From Mesobacillus sp. AQ2 (GTDB lineage: Bacteria > Bacillota > Bacilli > Bacillales > Cytobacillaceae): a stretch of DNA of 64,000 nt. The position numbers were made by a program, and so were the translations under genes. Of the stretch, positions 1 through 9,294 are shown piece after piece (the stretch's first letter is position 1; the number at the start of each line of letters is the position of its first letter). The DNA is taken from positions 4,345,501-4,409,500 of the forward strand of contig NZ_CP126080.1 in the NCBI RefSeq assembly GCF_030122805.1, written 5' to 3'. Under the pieces are notes generated by a model. It did no database searches and was not told where the DNA came from. It saw only the letters and a program-made list of their open reading frames with translations.

Positions 1-831
1 AACAGTGCATATGAATTAGCACTGGCTTATCAGGTTACCGGTAATGAGAAATACGCGATAAGGGCTGCAAGAATTCTTGATAATTGGAGTCACACGACAA
101 AAACGTTCAAAAAATCAGACGATACTCCTTTAGTGGTGAGCATCAACTTTCCTTCTATGATCATCGCAGCCTCCCTGATAGAAGATTCTCCGAACTGGAC
201 TAGGGATAACCAAGCAGATTTTAAAGAGTTTATTTCAAAAAAAGTTTTACCAATGAACACTATGAATAGAGAAAACAATTGGGGAAACTGGGGCTTGCTT
301 CTTGGCATCTCTTCAGCTGCTTATCTTGATGATCAAAAGTTATTTTCAGCCTCAATCAATCGATGGAAATACTTTATCGAACATCAAATGAATACCAAAG
401 GTCATTTATATCTAGAAGTAACCAGGAACTACGGAAAAGGGAATTATGGGATATGGTATTCTCACTTTTCTCTCCAACCACAGACTATTGCAGCAGAAAT
501 CGCAAAAGTTAATGGAGTTTATTTATTCACTTATACTACTCCATCTGGAAAAAGTCTTAAAAAGGCTTTTTCAACTATTGTATCCTGGACTGAAAAGCCA
601 GAAACCTTCCCATATTATAATGGTGATATAAACGAATTATGGCATGTAAGAAAAAAGCTGAATGAGACTGCTATAAATGGGGATGAGTCTGCATCAATAG
701 GATATTTTGAAATTCTATCAATATATTATAATAATAAAAAAGCGCAAAAGCTTTTACATGTTGAAAGACCATTAACATCCAGTCATGCTGTTCCTTATTT
801 AACATTTACTCATGGAGGAGTAACTCATTAA
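1..831 (+). CDS. Alginate-lyase-family protein, 5' end cut by window
   Basis: The frame is open from base 1, so the N-terminus lies outside the window; 276 codons are visible. The segment with NSAYELALAYQVTGNEKYA at its start, then NNWGNWG (near residue 98), a YGKGNYG loop (near 146) and ELWHVRKKLNETA (near 209), is typical of the alpha/alpha-toroid alginate lyase superfamily, which cleaves uronic-acid polymers by beta-elimination or serves as a scaffold in polysaccharide export. The invariant-type residues N, H (ELWH, HFSLQ) and Y are present, so it may be active. It faces a decayed paralogue and lies next to ugd, a polymerase and an AlgI/AlgJ-like pair, so a role in trimming a locally made polyuronate is inferred. 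An internal GTG near 133 can be read as a start, but homology continues upstream of it. Confidence 0.75.
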   Translation, partial: NSAYELALAYQVTGNEKYAIRAARILDNWSHTTKTFKKSDDTPLVVSINFPSMIIAASLIEDSPNWTRDNQADFKEFISKKVLPMNTMNRENNWGNWGLLLGISSAAYLDDQKLFSASINRWKYFIEHQMNTKGHLYLEVTRNYGKGNYGIWYSHFSLQPQTIAAEIAKVNGVYLFTYTTPSGKSLKKAFSTIVSWTEKPETFPYYNGDINELWHVRKKLNETAINGDESASIGYFEILSIYYNNKKAQKLLHVERPLTSSHAVPYLTFTHGGVTH

Positions 832-849
832 GATTTTTCTTGCAAAAAA

Positions 850-878
850 GAAGCCCTATATTAAATGGGCTTTTTTTC
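850..878 (+). terminator. Rho-independent terminator after the alginate-lyase-like gene
   Basis: GCCC (853-856), a loop, GGGC (867-870), then seven T. The other strand also has a T-rich tail, so it may stop transcription from both sides. Confidence 0.8.
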
Positions 879-1828
879 CATAGGTTAAAGTTAGCTGAGG
901 AACTCCATGAATAGATGTCAATGGACGTTTTTTAATTATAGCTTGCTTTGCTTTATGATTTTCATAGTAACTTACTATGAAAAATAATCGATTGATGAAA
1001 GGTATTTTCCATCTATTTTGTATTCATCTCCCTTAATTAATTTAATATGTTATAAATCCTCTGTTTTACCACTGAAATACGGGAAATCTGCAGGTGATAT
1101 AATCCAATTTGCCACTACCCTTTATTACGAGTTACTTCCAAATACAGGTGACCATTTTGATCCTGCTGATGATTAAATAGAAACTTCCACCTCTCAACTG
1201 ACTCATTAAATAAGGCTTCATTATCTAAGTAAGTTGAAAGTGACATGATCAAAAGCATTCCCTAGTTTCCCCAATTTTTTCCCAGCTTCATGGTATTAAG
1301 AGGAAGTACTTTATCTGAAGAAAATTCTGAAAATCCTTCTGATCTTTCGAAGTCCAACTTGGTGAACGCTCAATTAAGGATGCGGCCACTATCATTGGAA
1401 GAAAATGTATGCTTGCAACTAAGGGGGTGTCCTCTTTTTTGCTATGTATTTAGTATGATTGTACCATGCTTTTATGATTCTGATTGATGCCTCAGCATAT
1501 TTCTCTTCTCCTGTGATTTGGTAAAACAATGCTAACTCATAAGCTATATTTACATCTGTTACCAGACTTTCTTTGTTTTTTCTATCTCCCTCCATTTCCT
1601 TGTAAACAAAGGGTACCGAAAACTCTTTCATAGCATTAGGCTCATGCTTTAATTTATTATCAATCAAACTTGTAGCTGTTTCCAACCCGAATACGTTGGT
1701 TCTTTTTTTTCTTTAATTCTTGTTTGTAGTTCTGTTATTCTTGAATCATCAATAAGTACTGGATTTTTAATATTATTTAAATTTACATCATCTTGGTCAT
1801 TTACAATGATTAAAATAAGTATAATCAT
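856..1828 (-). pseudogene. Decayed paralogue of the alginate-lyase-family gene
   Basis: Translating the minus strand in shifting frames gives a patchwork colinear with the intact gene at 1-831. The pieces are: an N-terminal hydrophobic segment (MIILILIIVND, from 1828); VNIAYELALFYQITGEEKYAEA (longest intact piece, 1419-1685); MIVAASLIERSPSWTS (about 1390-1345); NWGN and YLDNEALFNESVERWKF (about 1290-1180); GHLYLEV (about 1150-1130); and at the 3' end KKRPLTSIHGVPQLTLTYG (about 930-880), against ERPLTSSHAVPYLTFTHGG in the intact copy. Several frameshifts and stops interrupt it. One frameshift joins the N-terminal piece to the 1685 frame within the TYSGW/LETAT overlap. The two copies are convergent, which points to an old duplication with inversion, or two related genes of which one died. 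Confidence 0.8.
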
Positions 1829-1840
1829 AGACGATAGTAT

Positions 1841-1873
1841 AAAAAAACCCTTAAAGCTATCTTTAAGGGTTTA
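1841..1873 (-). terminator. Terminator of the galU-ugd operon
   Basis: Perfect inverted repeat AAACCCTTAAAG / CTTTAAGGGTTT (1845-1856 and 1861-1872), followed on the minus strand by a T run. It lies just past the ugd stop. Confidence 0.85.
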
Positions 1874-1882
1874 ATTTTTTAC

Positions 1883-3208
1883 CTATAATGTAACAATTTC
1901 TTTTTCCTCAACTAGCTCAGGTCTACCGATTGATTTATACTTAAACTCAGTTAAATTAATTTGTTCTTTAGAATAAACATTCCTGCCATCAATCAATACT
2001 GGTGTCTTCATTACACCTTGAACCGCATTCAAATCAATTTCTTTGAATTCATTCCACTCTGTCAGTAAACAAATTGCATCACTACCAGCAGCTGCATCTA
2101 TACCGCTATTGCACCATACAATACTAGGATGATTCATTTGAGCCTTAAAATTTTCCATAGCGACAGGATCAAAAGCTTTTACAGTTGCCCCGCCTTTTAT
2201 TAACTCGTCAATAACCTCAAAAGCAGGTGCATCCCTAACATCATCTGTATTAGGTTTGAATGCAAGACCCCAAATAGCTACAGTTTTGCCGCTAAATGAT
2301 CCCATTGAACTCTTAAGCTTTTCCAGTACGTTAAATCTTTGGTTTTGATTCACTTCAATTACTGCTTTTAAAAGCTTAAAGTCATAGTTAGCATTTCCGG
2401 CAATCTGCACTAGTGCGTTTGTATCCTTAGGGAAGCAAGATCCGCCATAGCCTATTCCAGCATTTAAAAACGCTTTACCAATTCTATTATCAAATCCCAT
2501 ACCCTCAGCGACCTTTGTTACATCCGCCCCTACTTTATCGCAAATATTAGCAATCTCATTAATGAAGGAAATTTTAGTAGCAAGAAATGCATTAGAAGCA
2601 TACTTAATCATTTCGGCACTTCTTATATCAGTTACAATAATGTTTTCCGTTAGAGGCTTGTGTAATTCAACCAAAATATTCTTTGCTTTTTCACTTTCAG
2701 TGCCAATGATAATCCTGTCAGGGTTAAATGTATCCTTTACAGCAGAACCTTCTCTGAGGAATTCAGGAACAGATACAACATCAAAAGAAATGGATGTTAT
2801 TCCTTTAATAATATCTCTAATTCTCTCATTTGTTCCTACAGGAACTGTACTCTTTGTTATAACTACTTTATAGCTATCCATTTCTTCAGCTATTTCTCTA
2901 GCTACTTGTTCAATAAACTCAAGGTTAGCTTCTCCATTAGGAAGAGGTGGTGTACCGACAGCTATAATAATAATATCCGAATTTTTTACGCCAAGCGACA
3001 AATCTGTAGTGAATTTCAGCCTGTTTTCCTCATAATTCTTTTCAATTAATTCTTTTAAACCAGGCTCGTATATAGGAGATTCTAATCTATTTAAAGTGTC
3101 AATTTTTCTCGGATCTTTGTCTACACATATTACCTCGTTTCCAAGGTCTGAAAAGCATACACCAGAAACAAGGCCGACATATCCAGTACCGACAACTGCT
3201 AATTTCAT
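1883..3208 (-). CDS. ugd: UDP-glucose 6-dehydrogenase
   Basis: NAD-dependent oxidation of UDP-glucose to UDP-glucuronate, the uronate donor for teichuronic acid or acidic exopolysaccharide. The protein opens with the Rossmann motif VVGTGYVGLVSGVCFSDLG. Mid-protein GYGGSCFPKDTNAL carries the catalytic Cys and Lys, and WGLAFKPNTDDVRDAP is the UDP-binding C-terminal domain. About 441 residues is normal for the family. I start it at ATG 3208 (MKLAVVGTGY) because GAGG lies six bases upstream; the ATG at 3220 would add four residues and sits on top of that ribosome site. The start overlaps or abuts the stop of the upstream polymerase gene (3210), so the two are translationally linked. It is the last gene of the operon galU - transferase - polymerase - ugd. 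It resembles B. subtilis tuaD in role. Confidence 0.95.
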   Translation of the reverse strand: MKLAVVGTGYVGLVSGVCFSDLGNEVICVDKDPRKIDTLNRLESPIYEPGLKELIEKNYEENRLKFTTDLSLGVKNSDIIIIAVGTPPLPNGEANLEFIEQVAREIAEEMDSYKVVITKSTVPVGTNERIRDIIKGITSISFDVVSVPEFLREGSAVKDTFNPDRIIIGTESEKAKNILVELHKPLTENIIVTDIRSAEMIKYASNAFLATKISFINEIANICDKVGADVTKVAEGMGFDNRIGKAFLNAGIGYGGSCFPKDTNALVQIAGNANYDFKLLKAVIEVNQNQRFNVLEKLKSSMGSFSGKTVAIWGLAFKPNTDDVRDAPAFEVIDELIKGGATVKAFDPVAMENFKAQMNHPSIVWCNSGIDAAAGSDAICLLTEWNEFKEIDLNAVQGVMKTPVLIDGRNVYSKEQINLTEFKYKSIGRPELVEEKEIVTL

Positions 3209-3209
3209 G

Positions 3210-4649
3210 TTATTCCTCATCCTTTTTAATTCTTAGAGAAGTTCTAAGATTTTTGATCTTGTGAGATATATTTAAATCTAAAGAGATATTGTTAGAACTT
3301 ATAATGGAAAGAGCTATTCCCGTAAAGGCAAAAATAAAAAAGTATTGTGGTCCACTATTATATACCTGTTCACCTAGAGACTCAATTAAACTTTGATTGA
3401 GAATCATGATGGTAAATAGAAGGAATATTTTAGAGTCAGAATCCTGAATTACGCGGAATCCTTTATATAGTAATAAAATTATATAGATAAAAATCGAAGC
3501 TAGTACGAGTGCCCCGATAATTCCTATTTCGCCCATTATTGAGGGCCAGTAAGTATCAGTAGCCCACTTTGGATCTGTTGAGTACAAACCATAAATTTTG
3601 TCTAATCCATAATCTACATAAACTGGACTATAATGTTCCCTTGCTGTCCAGCTGCCATATCTTCCGAATCCAACTCCGAAGGGAAATTCTTTCCACGCAA
3701 TAACGAAACCGAAAATATAAAGCGCCTTTCGTGCAGATTCTTTATAGTCTATTGAAATATATCGATCTATAGTCAATAAAGATAACTGAACAACTGCATA
3801 AATGATTGCTAACAGAAGCACAGCGCTTACTGCCATTAAAGGAATAAAACTTTTTTTAGTACGTAAGTTTTTTATGCTTTTTAAACCAAACTTTAGGTGC
3901 AAAACGGCAAAGAGTGTATTAAATACAATCGCAATTACAGTCTTAAATCGAAATGAAAAAAATGATGCAAAGAAAACAGTTGCTGAAAGCAGCCCTGCCC
4001 TTTTTTCCTTTTTAACAGTATAAACCGACAGTAAATACATGCCAACAATCGCCAGGAACCATCCGTAAATGCTTGGATGCGTGAAGATAGATTGAATGCT
4101 GATAATCCCAATTCGATAATCAAACTTATGATCTGTATTTATTAATCCCCTAAAAGGCTCATAGAGGATAAGATCAATAACAGCAAAAATTAAAACGATT
4201 ACGGTTATCTTCTTAAACAACCTGGTAAAATCATGGATATCTTCAGAAGAAAAGGAAATACTCCGGAAAATAAACAGCACTAAAAAACCCTTCAACATTA
4301 GGATTGCACCTTGAATCGCTACGTTTAAGGGGACTAGATTAATCAAACTTGAGATACTCCCCAGGAGAAATATAATAATTAAAGATGAGAGTAAGAAATC
4401 GAATTTCCAATTTCTCTCAAAATAATGGAGTATAGCTAAAGGAAGCCCCAGAAGAATTAAAACCTCATCCAGGTTATTTAGCAGTTTTCCAGCTGTTTCA
4501 TTCAATAATCCCAAATTAATTACGATTAAATCCTGAAACAGCAAAAGAATTAAAACTCCTGGCAAAAATGCTTTAATTTTATTTGAGTCCTTGTAAAGCT
4601 CTACTGTAAAAGTAAATAAATCCTTCAATTTAAGGAACATTTTTTCCAT
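3210..4649 (-). CDS. O-antigen ligase/polymerase family membrane protein (Wzy/TuaE-like)
   Basis: About 479 residues with ten or more hydrophobic segments spread over the whole length, and a large extracytoplasmic loop in the second half (GVGFGRYGSW followed by YGLDKIYGLYSTDPKWATDTYWPSIMGEIG). That layout is the pattern of the Wzy/WaaL O-antigen polymerase-ligase family (the B. subtilis analogue is TuaE). Inferred job: joining lipid-linked repeat units outside the membrane. The ATG at 4676 has no ribosome site; AAAGGAGG lies 12 bases before ATG 4649, which I prefer although the spacing is long. The stop overlaps the ugd start region. Sequence in this family is poorly conserved, so the donor and acceptor cannot be told. 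Confidence 0.75.
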   Translation of the reverse strand: MEKMFLKLKDLFTFTVELYKDSNKIKAFLPGVLILLLFQDLIVINLGLLNETAGKLLNNLDEVLILLGLPLAILHYFERNWKFDFLLSSLIIIFLLGSISSLINLVPLNVAIQGAILMLKGFLVLFIFRSISFSSEDIHDFTRLFKKITVIVLIFAVIDLILYEPFRGLINTDHKFDYRIGIISIQSIFTHPSIYGWFLAIVGMYLLSVYTVKKEKRAGLLSATVFFASFFSFRFKTVIAIVFNTLFAVLHLKFGLKSIKNLRTKKSFIPLMAVSAVLLLAIIYAVVQLSLLTIDRYISIDYKESARKALYIFGFVIAWKEFPFGVGFGRYGSWTAREHYSPVYVDYGLDKIYGLYSTDPKWATDTYWPSIMGEIGIIGALVLASIFIYIILLLYKGFRVIQDSDSKIFLLFTIMILNQSLIESLGEQVYNSGPQYFFIFAFTGIALSIISSNNISLDLNISHKIKNLRTSLRIKKDEE

Positions 4650-4685
4650 GTTTAGAGTGTTCCTCCTTTGTTGCATAAATGTATC

Positions 4686-5372
4686 TTAGTAAGCATCATC
4701 TTTGTTAAGGAGCAAAACGAACACTGTCTTAATAATGATTTTCAAATCAAACCATATGCTGCGTTTAGCTATATATTGTAAATCCAAATTCACCATTTCA
4801 TCGAAACCAATAGAGCTTCTGCCGCTTACTTGCCATAGACCTGTACATCCAGGCACCACAAACAATCTTTGCATATCATAATCCGTGTACTCCTTAACTT
4901 CTCTCGGAAGTGGCGGCCTTGGTCCTACGAGACTCATTTCACCTCTTAAAACATTAAACAATTGAGGTAATTCATCAATACTAGTCTTACGAATAATCCT
5001 TCCTACTTTCGTAATTCTCGGATCATTCTTCATTTTAAACATCGCGCCTTGAATCTCATTATATCTGAGAAGTTCTTCGAGTTTCTCCTCAGCATTCGTT
5101 ACCATTGACCGGAACTTAAACATATTAAATTCTTTTCCATTCAAGCCCACTCTTTTTTGTGCAAAGAAAACTGGACCTTTGGGATCATCAAGCTTTATAG
5201 CAATTGCAGTGACAATAAAAACAAAACCTAAAAGGAAAATGCCAATGAACGAACCAATAATATCTATCAATCTTTTTAAAAACATGTAATTTTTTTTCTC
5301 TTTAAAGTCCTCCAGTAAGAGAGCTTCTTTAGCCATATAACTGTTATTAGCCATGTTAGATAAATTTTGCAT
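4686..5372 (-). CDS. Undecaprenyl-phosphate sugar-1-phosphate transferase (bacterial sugar transferase family)
   Basis: Initiating phosphoglycosyl transferase, 228 residues. One N-terminal membrane helix (IIGSFIGIFLLGFVFIVTAI, about 38-57) is followed by the catalytic domain signature GPVFFAQKRVGLNGKEFNMF, KFRSM, then IRKTSIDELPQLFNVLRGEMSLVGPRP and VPGCTGLWQVSGR. These are the hallmarks of PF02397 (TuaA, EpsL, WbaP C-terminal half). It transfers a hexose or N-acetylhexosamine phosphate from a UDP-sugar onto undecaprenyl phosphate to start repeat-unit synthesis. The short form, lacking the five-helix WbaP N-terminus, fits TuaA or EpsL. It sits between galU and the polymerase in one operon. 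The exact sugar is not readable from sequence. Confidence 0.9.
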   Translation of the reverse strand: MQNLSNMANNSYMAKEALLLEDFKEKKNYMFLKRLIDIIGSFIGIFLLGFVFIVTAIAIKLDDPKGPVFFAQKRVGLNGKEFNMFKFRSMVTNAEEKLEELLRYNEIQGAMFKMKNDPRITKVGRIIRKTSIDELPQLFNVLRGEMSLVGPRPPLPREVKEYTDYDMQRLFVVPGCTGLWQVSGRSSIGFDEMVNLDLQYIAKRSIWFDLKIIIKTVFVLLLNKDDAY

Positions 5373-5390
5373 ACCAACACTTGCCCTTCA

Positions 5391-6278
5391 TTAAATATTC
5401 ACTTTGTTATTCTCTTTTACCAATTGCTCAAGATATTCTAATAACTCATATTTCAAATCATCATGCTGGAGAGCAAATTCCAGTGTTGTTTTTACAAATC
5501 CTAACTTCTCACCAACATCATAACGGGAACCTTCAAAATCATAAGCATAAACCTTTGAGTGAATGTTTAATTTCTGGATTGCATCTGTTAACTGGATTTC
5601 GCCTCCAGCTCCTTCTTCTTGTGCTTCTAAAAAATTGAAGATTTCAGGTGTCAGTATATACCTGCCCATAATCGCTAGATTTGAAGGAGCACTTCCTGGC
5701 GCAGGTTTTTCTACAAAATTATTAACTTCAAACAATCGGCCTTCGGCTGAAATGGGGTCCACAATTCCATAACGATGCGTTTCATCATCACTTACTGACT
5801 GTACCCCTATAACAGAACAACCCTTTGAATCATATTGGTCAATTAACTGCTTAAGGCACGGAGTTTCGCTTTGAACAATATCATCTCCAAGCAACACTGC
5901 AAAAGGCTCATCACCAATAAAACTCCTTGCACACCAAACTGCATGCCCAAGTCCTTTAGGTTCTTTTTGTCTAATATAATGTATGTTTGCAAGGTTAGAA
6001 GAGTATTGTACTTCTTTGAGCAAATCAAATTTTCCTTTATCATATAAATTTCTTTCCAATTCTGGTGCATGGTCAAAATGATCTTCAATAGCCCTTTTGC
6101 CCTTTCCAGTAACGATAATTATATCTTCAATTCCAGAAGCAATAGCTTCTTCAACAATATATTGAATGGTTGGTTTATCAACTATTGGCAACATTTCTTT
6201 GGGCATCGCTTTAGTAGCGGGAAGAAACCTTGTTCCTAAACCTGCGGCTGGAATAATTGCCTTTCTAACTCTTTTCAA
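5391..6278 (-). CDS. galU: UTP-glucose-1-phosphate uridylyltransferase
   Basis: Makes UDP-glucose from UTP and glucose-1-phosphate, directly feeding ugd three genes downstream. The nucleotidyltransferase motif [19 protein letters not shown] starts at residue 11; [21 protein letters not shown] and FVEKP follow as in GalU/GtaB. The length of 295 residues is standard. The start is TTG at 6278, chosen because AGGAGG lies seven bases upstream and the TTG reads [12 protein letters not shown] at once. It is the first gene of the operon; a TATAAT-like -10 lies at 6321-6326 on this strand. B. subtilis calls the housekeeping copy gtaB; whether this is the only copy in the genome is unknown. Confidence 0.95.
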   Translation of the reverse strand: MKRVRKAIIPAAGLGTRFLPATKAMPKEMLPIVDKPTIQYIVEEAIASGIEDIIIVTGKGKRAIEDHFDHAPELERNLYDKGKFDLLKEVQYSSNLANIHYIRQKEPKGLGHAVWCARSFIGDEPFAVLLGDDIVQSETPCLKQLIDQYDSKGCSVIGVQSVSDDETHRYGIVDPISAEGRLFEVNNFVEKPAPGSAPSNLAIMGRYILTPEIFNFLEAQEEGAGGEIQLTDAIQKLNIHSKVYAYDFEGSRYDVGEKLGFVKTTLEFALQHDDLKYELLEYLEQLVKENNKVNI

Positions 6279-6660
6279 CGCTTATCCTCCTTATAAATTG
6301 CCGAAATCCCTATTTCGTACATTATAGTAACAAATTTCCTATTTTTTTTAAAAGGTAAATGATTCCTTTTTTTTAACCAAATTAATTTTTCATCTTAGAA
6401 TTATAGCACAATAAAACTACAAAAAAGACAAAAATCTTACATTTTTTAAGAATATATTGCAAACAATATATTTATAACTATTCTAACACTTTTCTATCTT
6501 AATTTATAAAACCTCTTTCTAATAACTTTTTAAATAAAAAAACATACTATTTATAGGGCATTATAGGGATATATAGGAATTTCTGTGGAAGTATGTCATT
6601 TAATAGAAAGAAATGTTATATTTATCCCTGTGATTAATTAATACAAGGTTGGTGTTTGTT
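6279..6660. promoter_or_regulatory. Divergent AT-rich promoter region between galU and the MBOAT gene
   Basis: No gene is visible. It is very AT-rich. For galU a minus-strand TATAAT (plus 6321-6326) lies about 45 bases before the start, but its -35 is weak. For the MBOAT gene, the repeats around 6553-6580 (TTATAGGG recurring) stand out, but I see no clear -35/-10 pair. Confidence 0.4.
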
Positions 6661-8070
6661 TTGGTTTTTAGTAACCTAGTCTTTTTGTTCGCCTTTTTAC
6701 CAATTGTTTTATTTTTTTATTATATAATTAAGCCTGAATTAAAAAATATCGTATTATTGATTGCTAGTTTAATTTTTTATGCGTGGGGAGAGCCACAGTA
6801 TGTTTTCTTGATGCTATTTTCCATATTAATCAATTATTTATTTGGTTTGGGTATTGATAAGTTTAGATCTTCTATACAAAGGAAGGTTTTTTTGTGGATT
6901 TCTATCATTGCAAATATAGGAATCTTAGGTTATTTCAAATATAGTGGTTTTTTGATTGAAAATATTAACTCACTTTTAAATACAAATATAGAAATTAAAC
7001 AATTACCTTTGCCCATCGGGATATCTTTTTTTACATTTCAGGCCATGAGTTACGTAATCGACGTCTATCGCAATAACGCAAAAGTACAAAAAAACATATT
7101 TTCACTTGCACTTTATATTTCCTTATTCCCCCAATTAGTAGCTGGTCCTATTGTACGTTATAACGATGTAGACGAACAGATATCGCACAGGATAGTTACA
7201 ATAGAAAAATTTAATGAAGGTATTAAAAGATTTATCATTGGTTTATCTAAAAAAGTTTTATTGGCGAACGGTTTTGCAAGCATTGCTGATTCTATTTTTT
7301 CAACTCCTGCCAATGAATTAAGTGTACTATCAGCATGGATTGGTATACTTGCATATACATTACAAATATATTTTGATTTCTCTGGATACAGTGATATGGC
7401 CATTGGGCTGGGGAAAATGTTTGGGTTTGATTTTCTGGAAAACTTCAACTATCCCTATATTTCAAAAAGTGTTTCGGAATTTTGGAGAAGATGGCATATG
7501 TCATTAGGTAACTGGTTTAAAGACTACCTGTATATCCCGCTGGGTGGGAACAGGAAAGGAAAACTTGCTGCCATTAGAAATCTCCTTATTGTCTGGACTG
7601 CGACTGGGTTTTGGCATGGAGCCAGTTGGACATTCATGGCGTGGGGTTTTTATTATGGAATTCTGATTGTTTTAGAGAAATATGGTTTCCTCCGCTTTAT
7701 TGAAAAGTTGTGGACACCAATACAACATGTATACACCTTAATAATTGTTATGATTGGATGGGTTTTCTTCCGTGCTGACAATTTCTCATATTCATTAGAT
7801 TTTCTGCAGAGAATGTTTTCCTTTAAAAATACAGTGGATCGAACAGCTTTGCTGTTTATTAACGAGAATTGGATTTTATTTATAATGGGCTTTATTTTCA
7901 GTATCCCTATTCTTCCATGGATAAAACAATTATACAGTAAAAATCCATCTACGGTATTGAAGCCGATTTTTACGTTAGCCTCAACTGGTGTGTATATGCT
8001 TTTATTGGTTGCAGTCATGATGTTCCTTGTGAATTCAACATATAATCCATTTATTTATTTTAGATTTTAA
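6661..8070 (+). CDS. MBOAT-family O-acyltransferase (AlgI-like)
   Basis: Multi-pass membrane O-acyltransferase of about 469 residues. It moves acetyl groups across the membrane for O-acetylation of an envelope polymer, as AlgI does for alginate, PatA for peptidoglycan and DltB for D-alanine. The opening VFSNLVFLFAFLPIVLFFYY is the classic AlgI start. The catalytic-type motif GFWHGASWTFMAWG (His, near residue 322) and the SEFWRRWHMSLGNWFKDYLYIPLGGNR block are intact. I take TTG 6661 as start because it gives the family N-terminus and has GGTG/AAGG upstream; an in-frame TTG at 6649 would add VFVL. The DHHW gene follows with thirteen bases between the stop and its start, so the two form a module. 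The divergent operon makes UDP-glucuronate, so the substrate may be that acidic polymer (inference). Confidence 0.9.
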   Translation: MVFSNLVFLFAFLPIVLFFYYIIKPELKNIVLLIASLIFYAWGEPQYVFLMLFSILINYLFGLGIDKFRSSIQRKVFLWISIIANIGILGYFKYSGFLIENINSLLNTNIEIKQLPLPIGISFFTFQAMSYVIDVYRNNAKVQKNIFSLALYISLFPQLVAGPIVRYNDVDEQISHRIVTIEKFNEGIKRFIIGLSKKVLLANGFASIADSIFSTPANELSVLSAWIGILAYTLQIYFDFSGYSDMAIGLGKMFGFDFLENFNYPYISKSVSEFWRRWHMSLGNWFKDYLYIPLGGNRKGKLAAIRNLLIVWTATGFWHGASWTFMAWGFYYGILIVLEKYGFLRFIEKLWTPIQHVYTLIIVMIGWVFFRADNFSYSLDFLQRMFSFKNTVDRTALLFINENWILFIMGFIFSIPILPWIKQLYSKNPSTVLKPIFTLASTGVYMLLLVAVMMFLVNSTYNPFIYFRF

Positions 8071-8083
8071 GGAGTTGATCGAC

Positions 8084-9271
8084 GTGAATATGAGAATAAT
8101 TGAAACCACACTCCTGCCTGTATTGTTTATACTGTTTCTTTTTCTTATAGGAGGATATTTATATCTATCTCCTGACCAGGAAGTTTCTTTTGTAGAGTAT
8201 CGATCACTACAGCAAAAGCCAGAAATGACTTTAAAAGGAATAGCAAACGGAGAGTTTGTAAAGCAGTACGAGGATTATTTTACAGACCAGTTCCCAGGTC
8301 GAAACCTTTGGTTGAAAACATATCTAAAATTGCAACAGCTCTCAGGAAAGACATTTTTAAACGGTTATTATATAGCTGAAGATGGAACGATTTTACCCGA
8401 GCCCCTTAAACGATTTAATGAAAAAGAAATTAAGCAAGCAAGTGTAAACTTAAATAAGTTTGCAGGTTATGCCTCCAGTAAAGGAGCAGAAGTTTACTTC
8501 TTTGGTTTACCTCATAAAACAACTAATGTTGTAGTTAAAATGCCCTCCTTTGTTGAAATAGGGAAGAACAAAGAAAAGAAAGATTACTTTTATAGTAACT
8601 TATCTGCTAACAACATGAAAATAGTGGATATCAGTGAAAAATTTAAAAATAAATATACTCAGGAAGAGATTAATGATCTATATTTCAAAACTGATCATCA
8701 TTGGAATGCAGAAGGGGCATATAGTGGTTATCAGATTATTAAAGAAACATTAAAGCACTCTTCAGTTTATACCGATATTGAAAATAAATATGAACTAAAA
8801 TGCAGTAATAAGAAGTTTGAAGGAAGCTACAACAGACAAGTTTACGATATTGTGGATTTAAGAGTTGATAAACCTTGTATTAAAGTTCCCGTAGATAACA
8901 AATATAGTGAATATAAAGTATATGTAAATGGAAAGAAATCAGCATATGATAAAGTATACGCGGCTGGGATTGAAAAGAACTCTAAATTGATTTATGGCCA
9001 TGTTTTCACAGATGATATAAGAAAAATAAACATCTCCAATCCAAAAGTTGAAAAGGGGAATGTGCTAATTGTTAAGGATTCTTATGGTAGCCCTATAACA
9101 TTCGACATAGCCCAACATTTCCGCAAATCGACTGTAGTTGATATTAGATATAATAAGAAACAGAGCTTAAAAGACATTTTAGATTTAGACACCTTCGATG
9201 CTGTAATTTTTTTGTACAATGATGGTATATTGCAAGGTGAGCTATATGAGTTTGATAAAGCCCCTCTCTAA
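8084..9271 (+). CDS. DHHW-family (AlgJ/AlgX-like) acetyltransferase partner
   Basis: About 395 residues with one N-terminal membrane anchor (LPVLFILFLFLIGGYLYL). An SGNH-like domain outside the membrane carries the DHHW signature in FKTDHHWNAEGAYSGYQ (near 203) and the serine-containing VKDSYGSP (near 325). Family members (AlgJ, AlgX, DHHW proteins) accept the acetyl group from the MBOAT partner and pass it to the polysaccharide. Start: GTG 8084 has AAGGAG ending nine bases upstream; TTG 8075 sits right against that site and is unlikely. It is co-transcribed with the AlgI-like gene. The C-terminal codons form the left arm of the terminator, so nothing downstream is cotranscribed. Confidence 0.88.
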   Translation: MNMRIIETTLLPVLFILFLFLIGGYLYLSPDQEVSFVEYRSLQQKPEMTLKGIANGEFVKQYEDYFTDQFPGRNLWLKTYLKLQQLSGKTFLNGYYIAEDGTILPEPLKRFNEKEIKQASVNLNKFAGYASSKGAEVYFFGLPHKTTNVVVKMPSFVEIGKNKEKKDYFYSNLSANNMKIVDISEKFKNKYTQEEINDLYFKTDHHWNAEGAYSGYQIIKETLKHSSVYTDIENKYELKCSNKKFEGSYNRQVYDIVDLRVDKPCIKVPVDNKYSEYKVYVNGKKSAYDKVYAAGIEKNSKLIYGHVFTDDIRKINISNPKVEKGNVLIVKDSYGSPITFDIAQHFRKSTVVDIRYNKKQSLKDILDLDTFDAVIFLYNDGILQGELYEFDKAPL

Positions 9272-9291
9272 ATGAGAAGGGCTTTCTTTTA
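9258..9291 (+). terminator. Terminator overlapping the end of the DHHW gene
   Basis: AAAGCCCCTCTC / GAGAAGGGCTTT hairpin (9258-9269, 9274-9285) followed by CTTTT. It may also serve the convergent subtilase gene. Confidence 0.8.
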
Positions 9292-9294
9292 AAA

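Noticed and set aside
133..831. GTG 133 as the true start of the alginate-lyase-like gene
   Set aside because: The frame is open to base 1 and the upstream codons align with the decayed paralogue (AYELALAYQVTGNEKYA), so the start lies outside the window.
1290..1487. Plus-strand ORF of 65 codons
   Set aside because: It is antisense to the decayed alginate-lyase paralogue and has no ribosome site.
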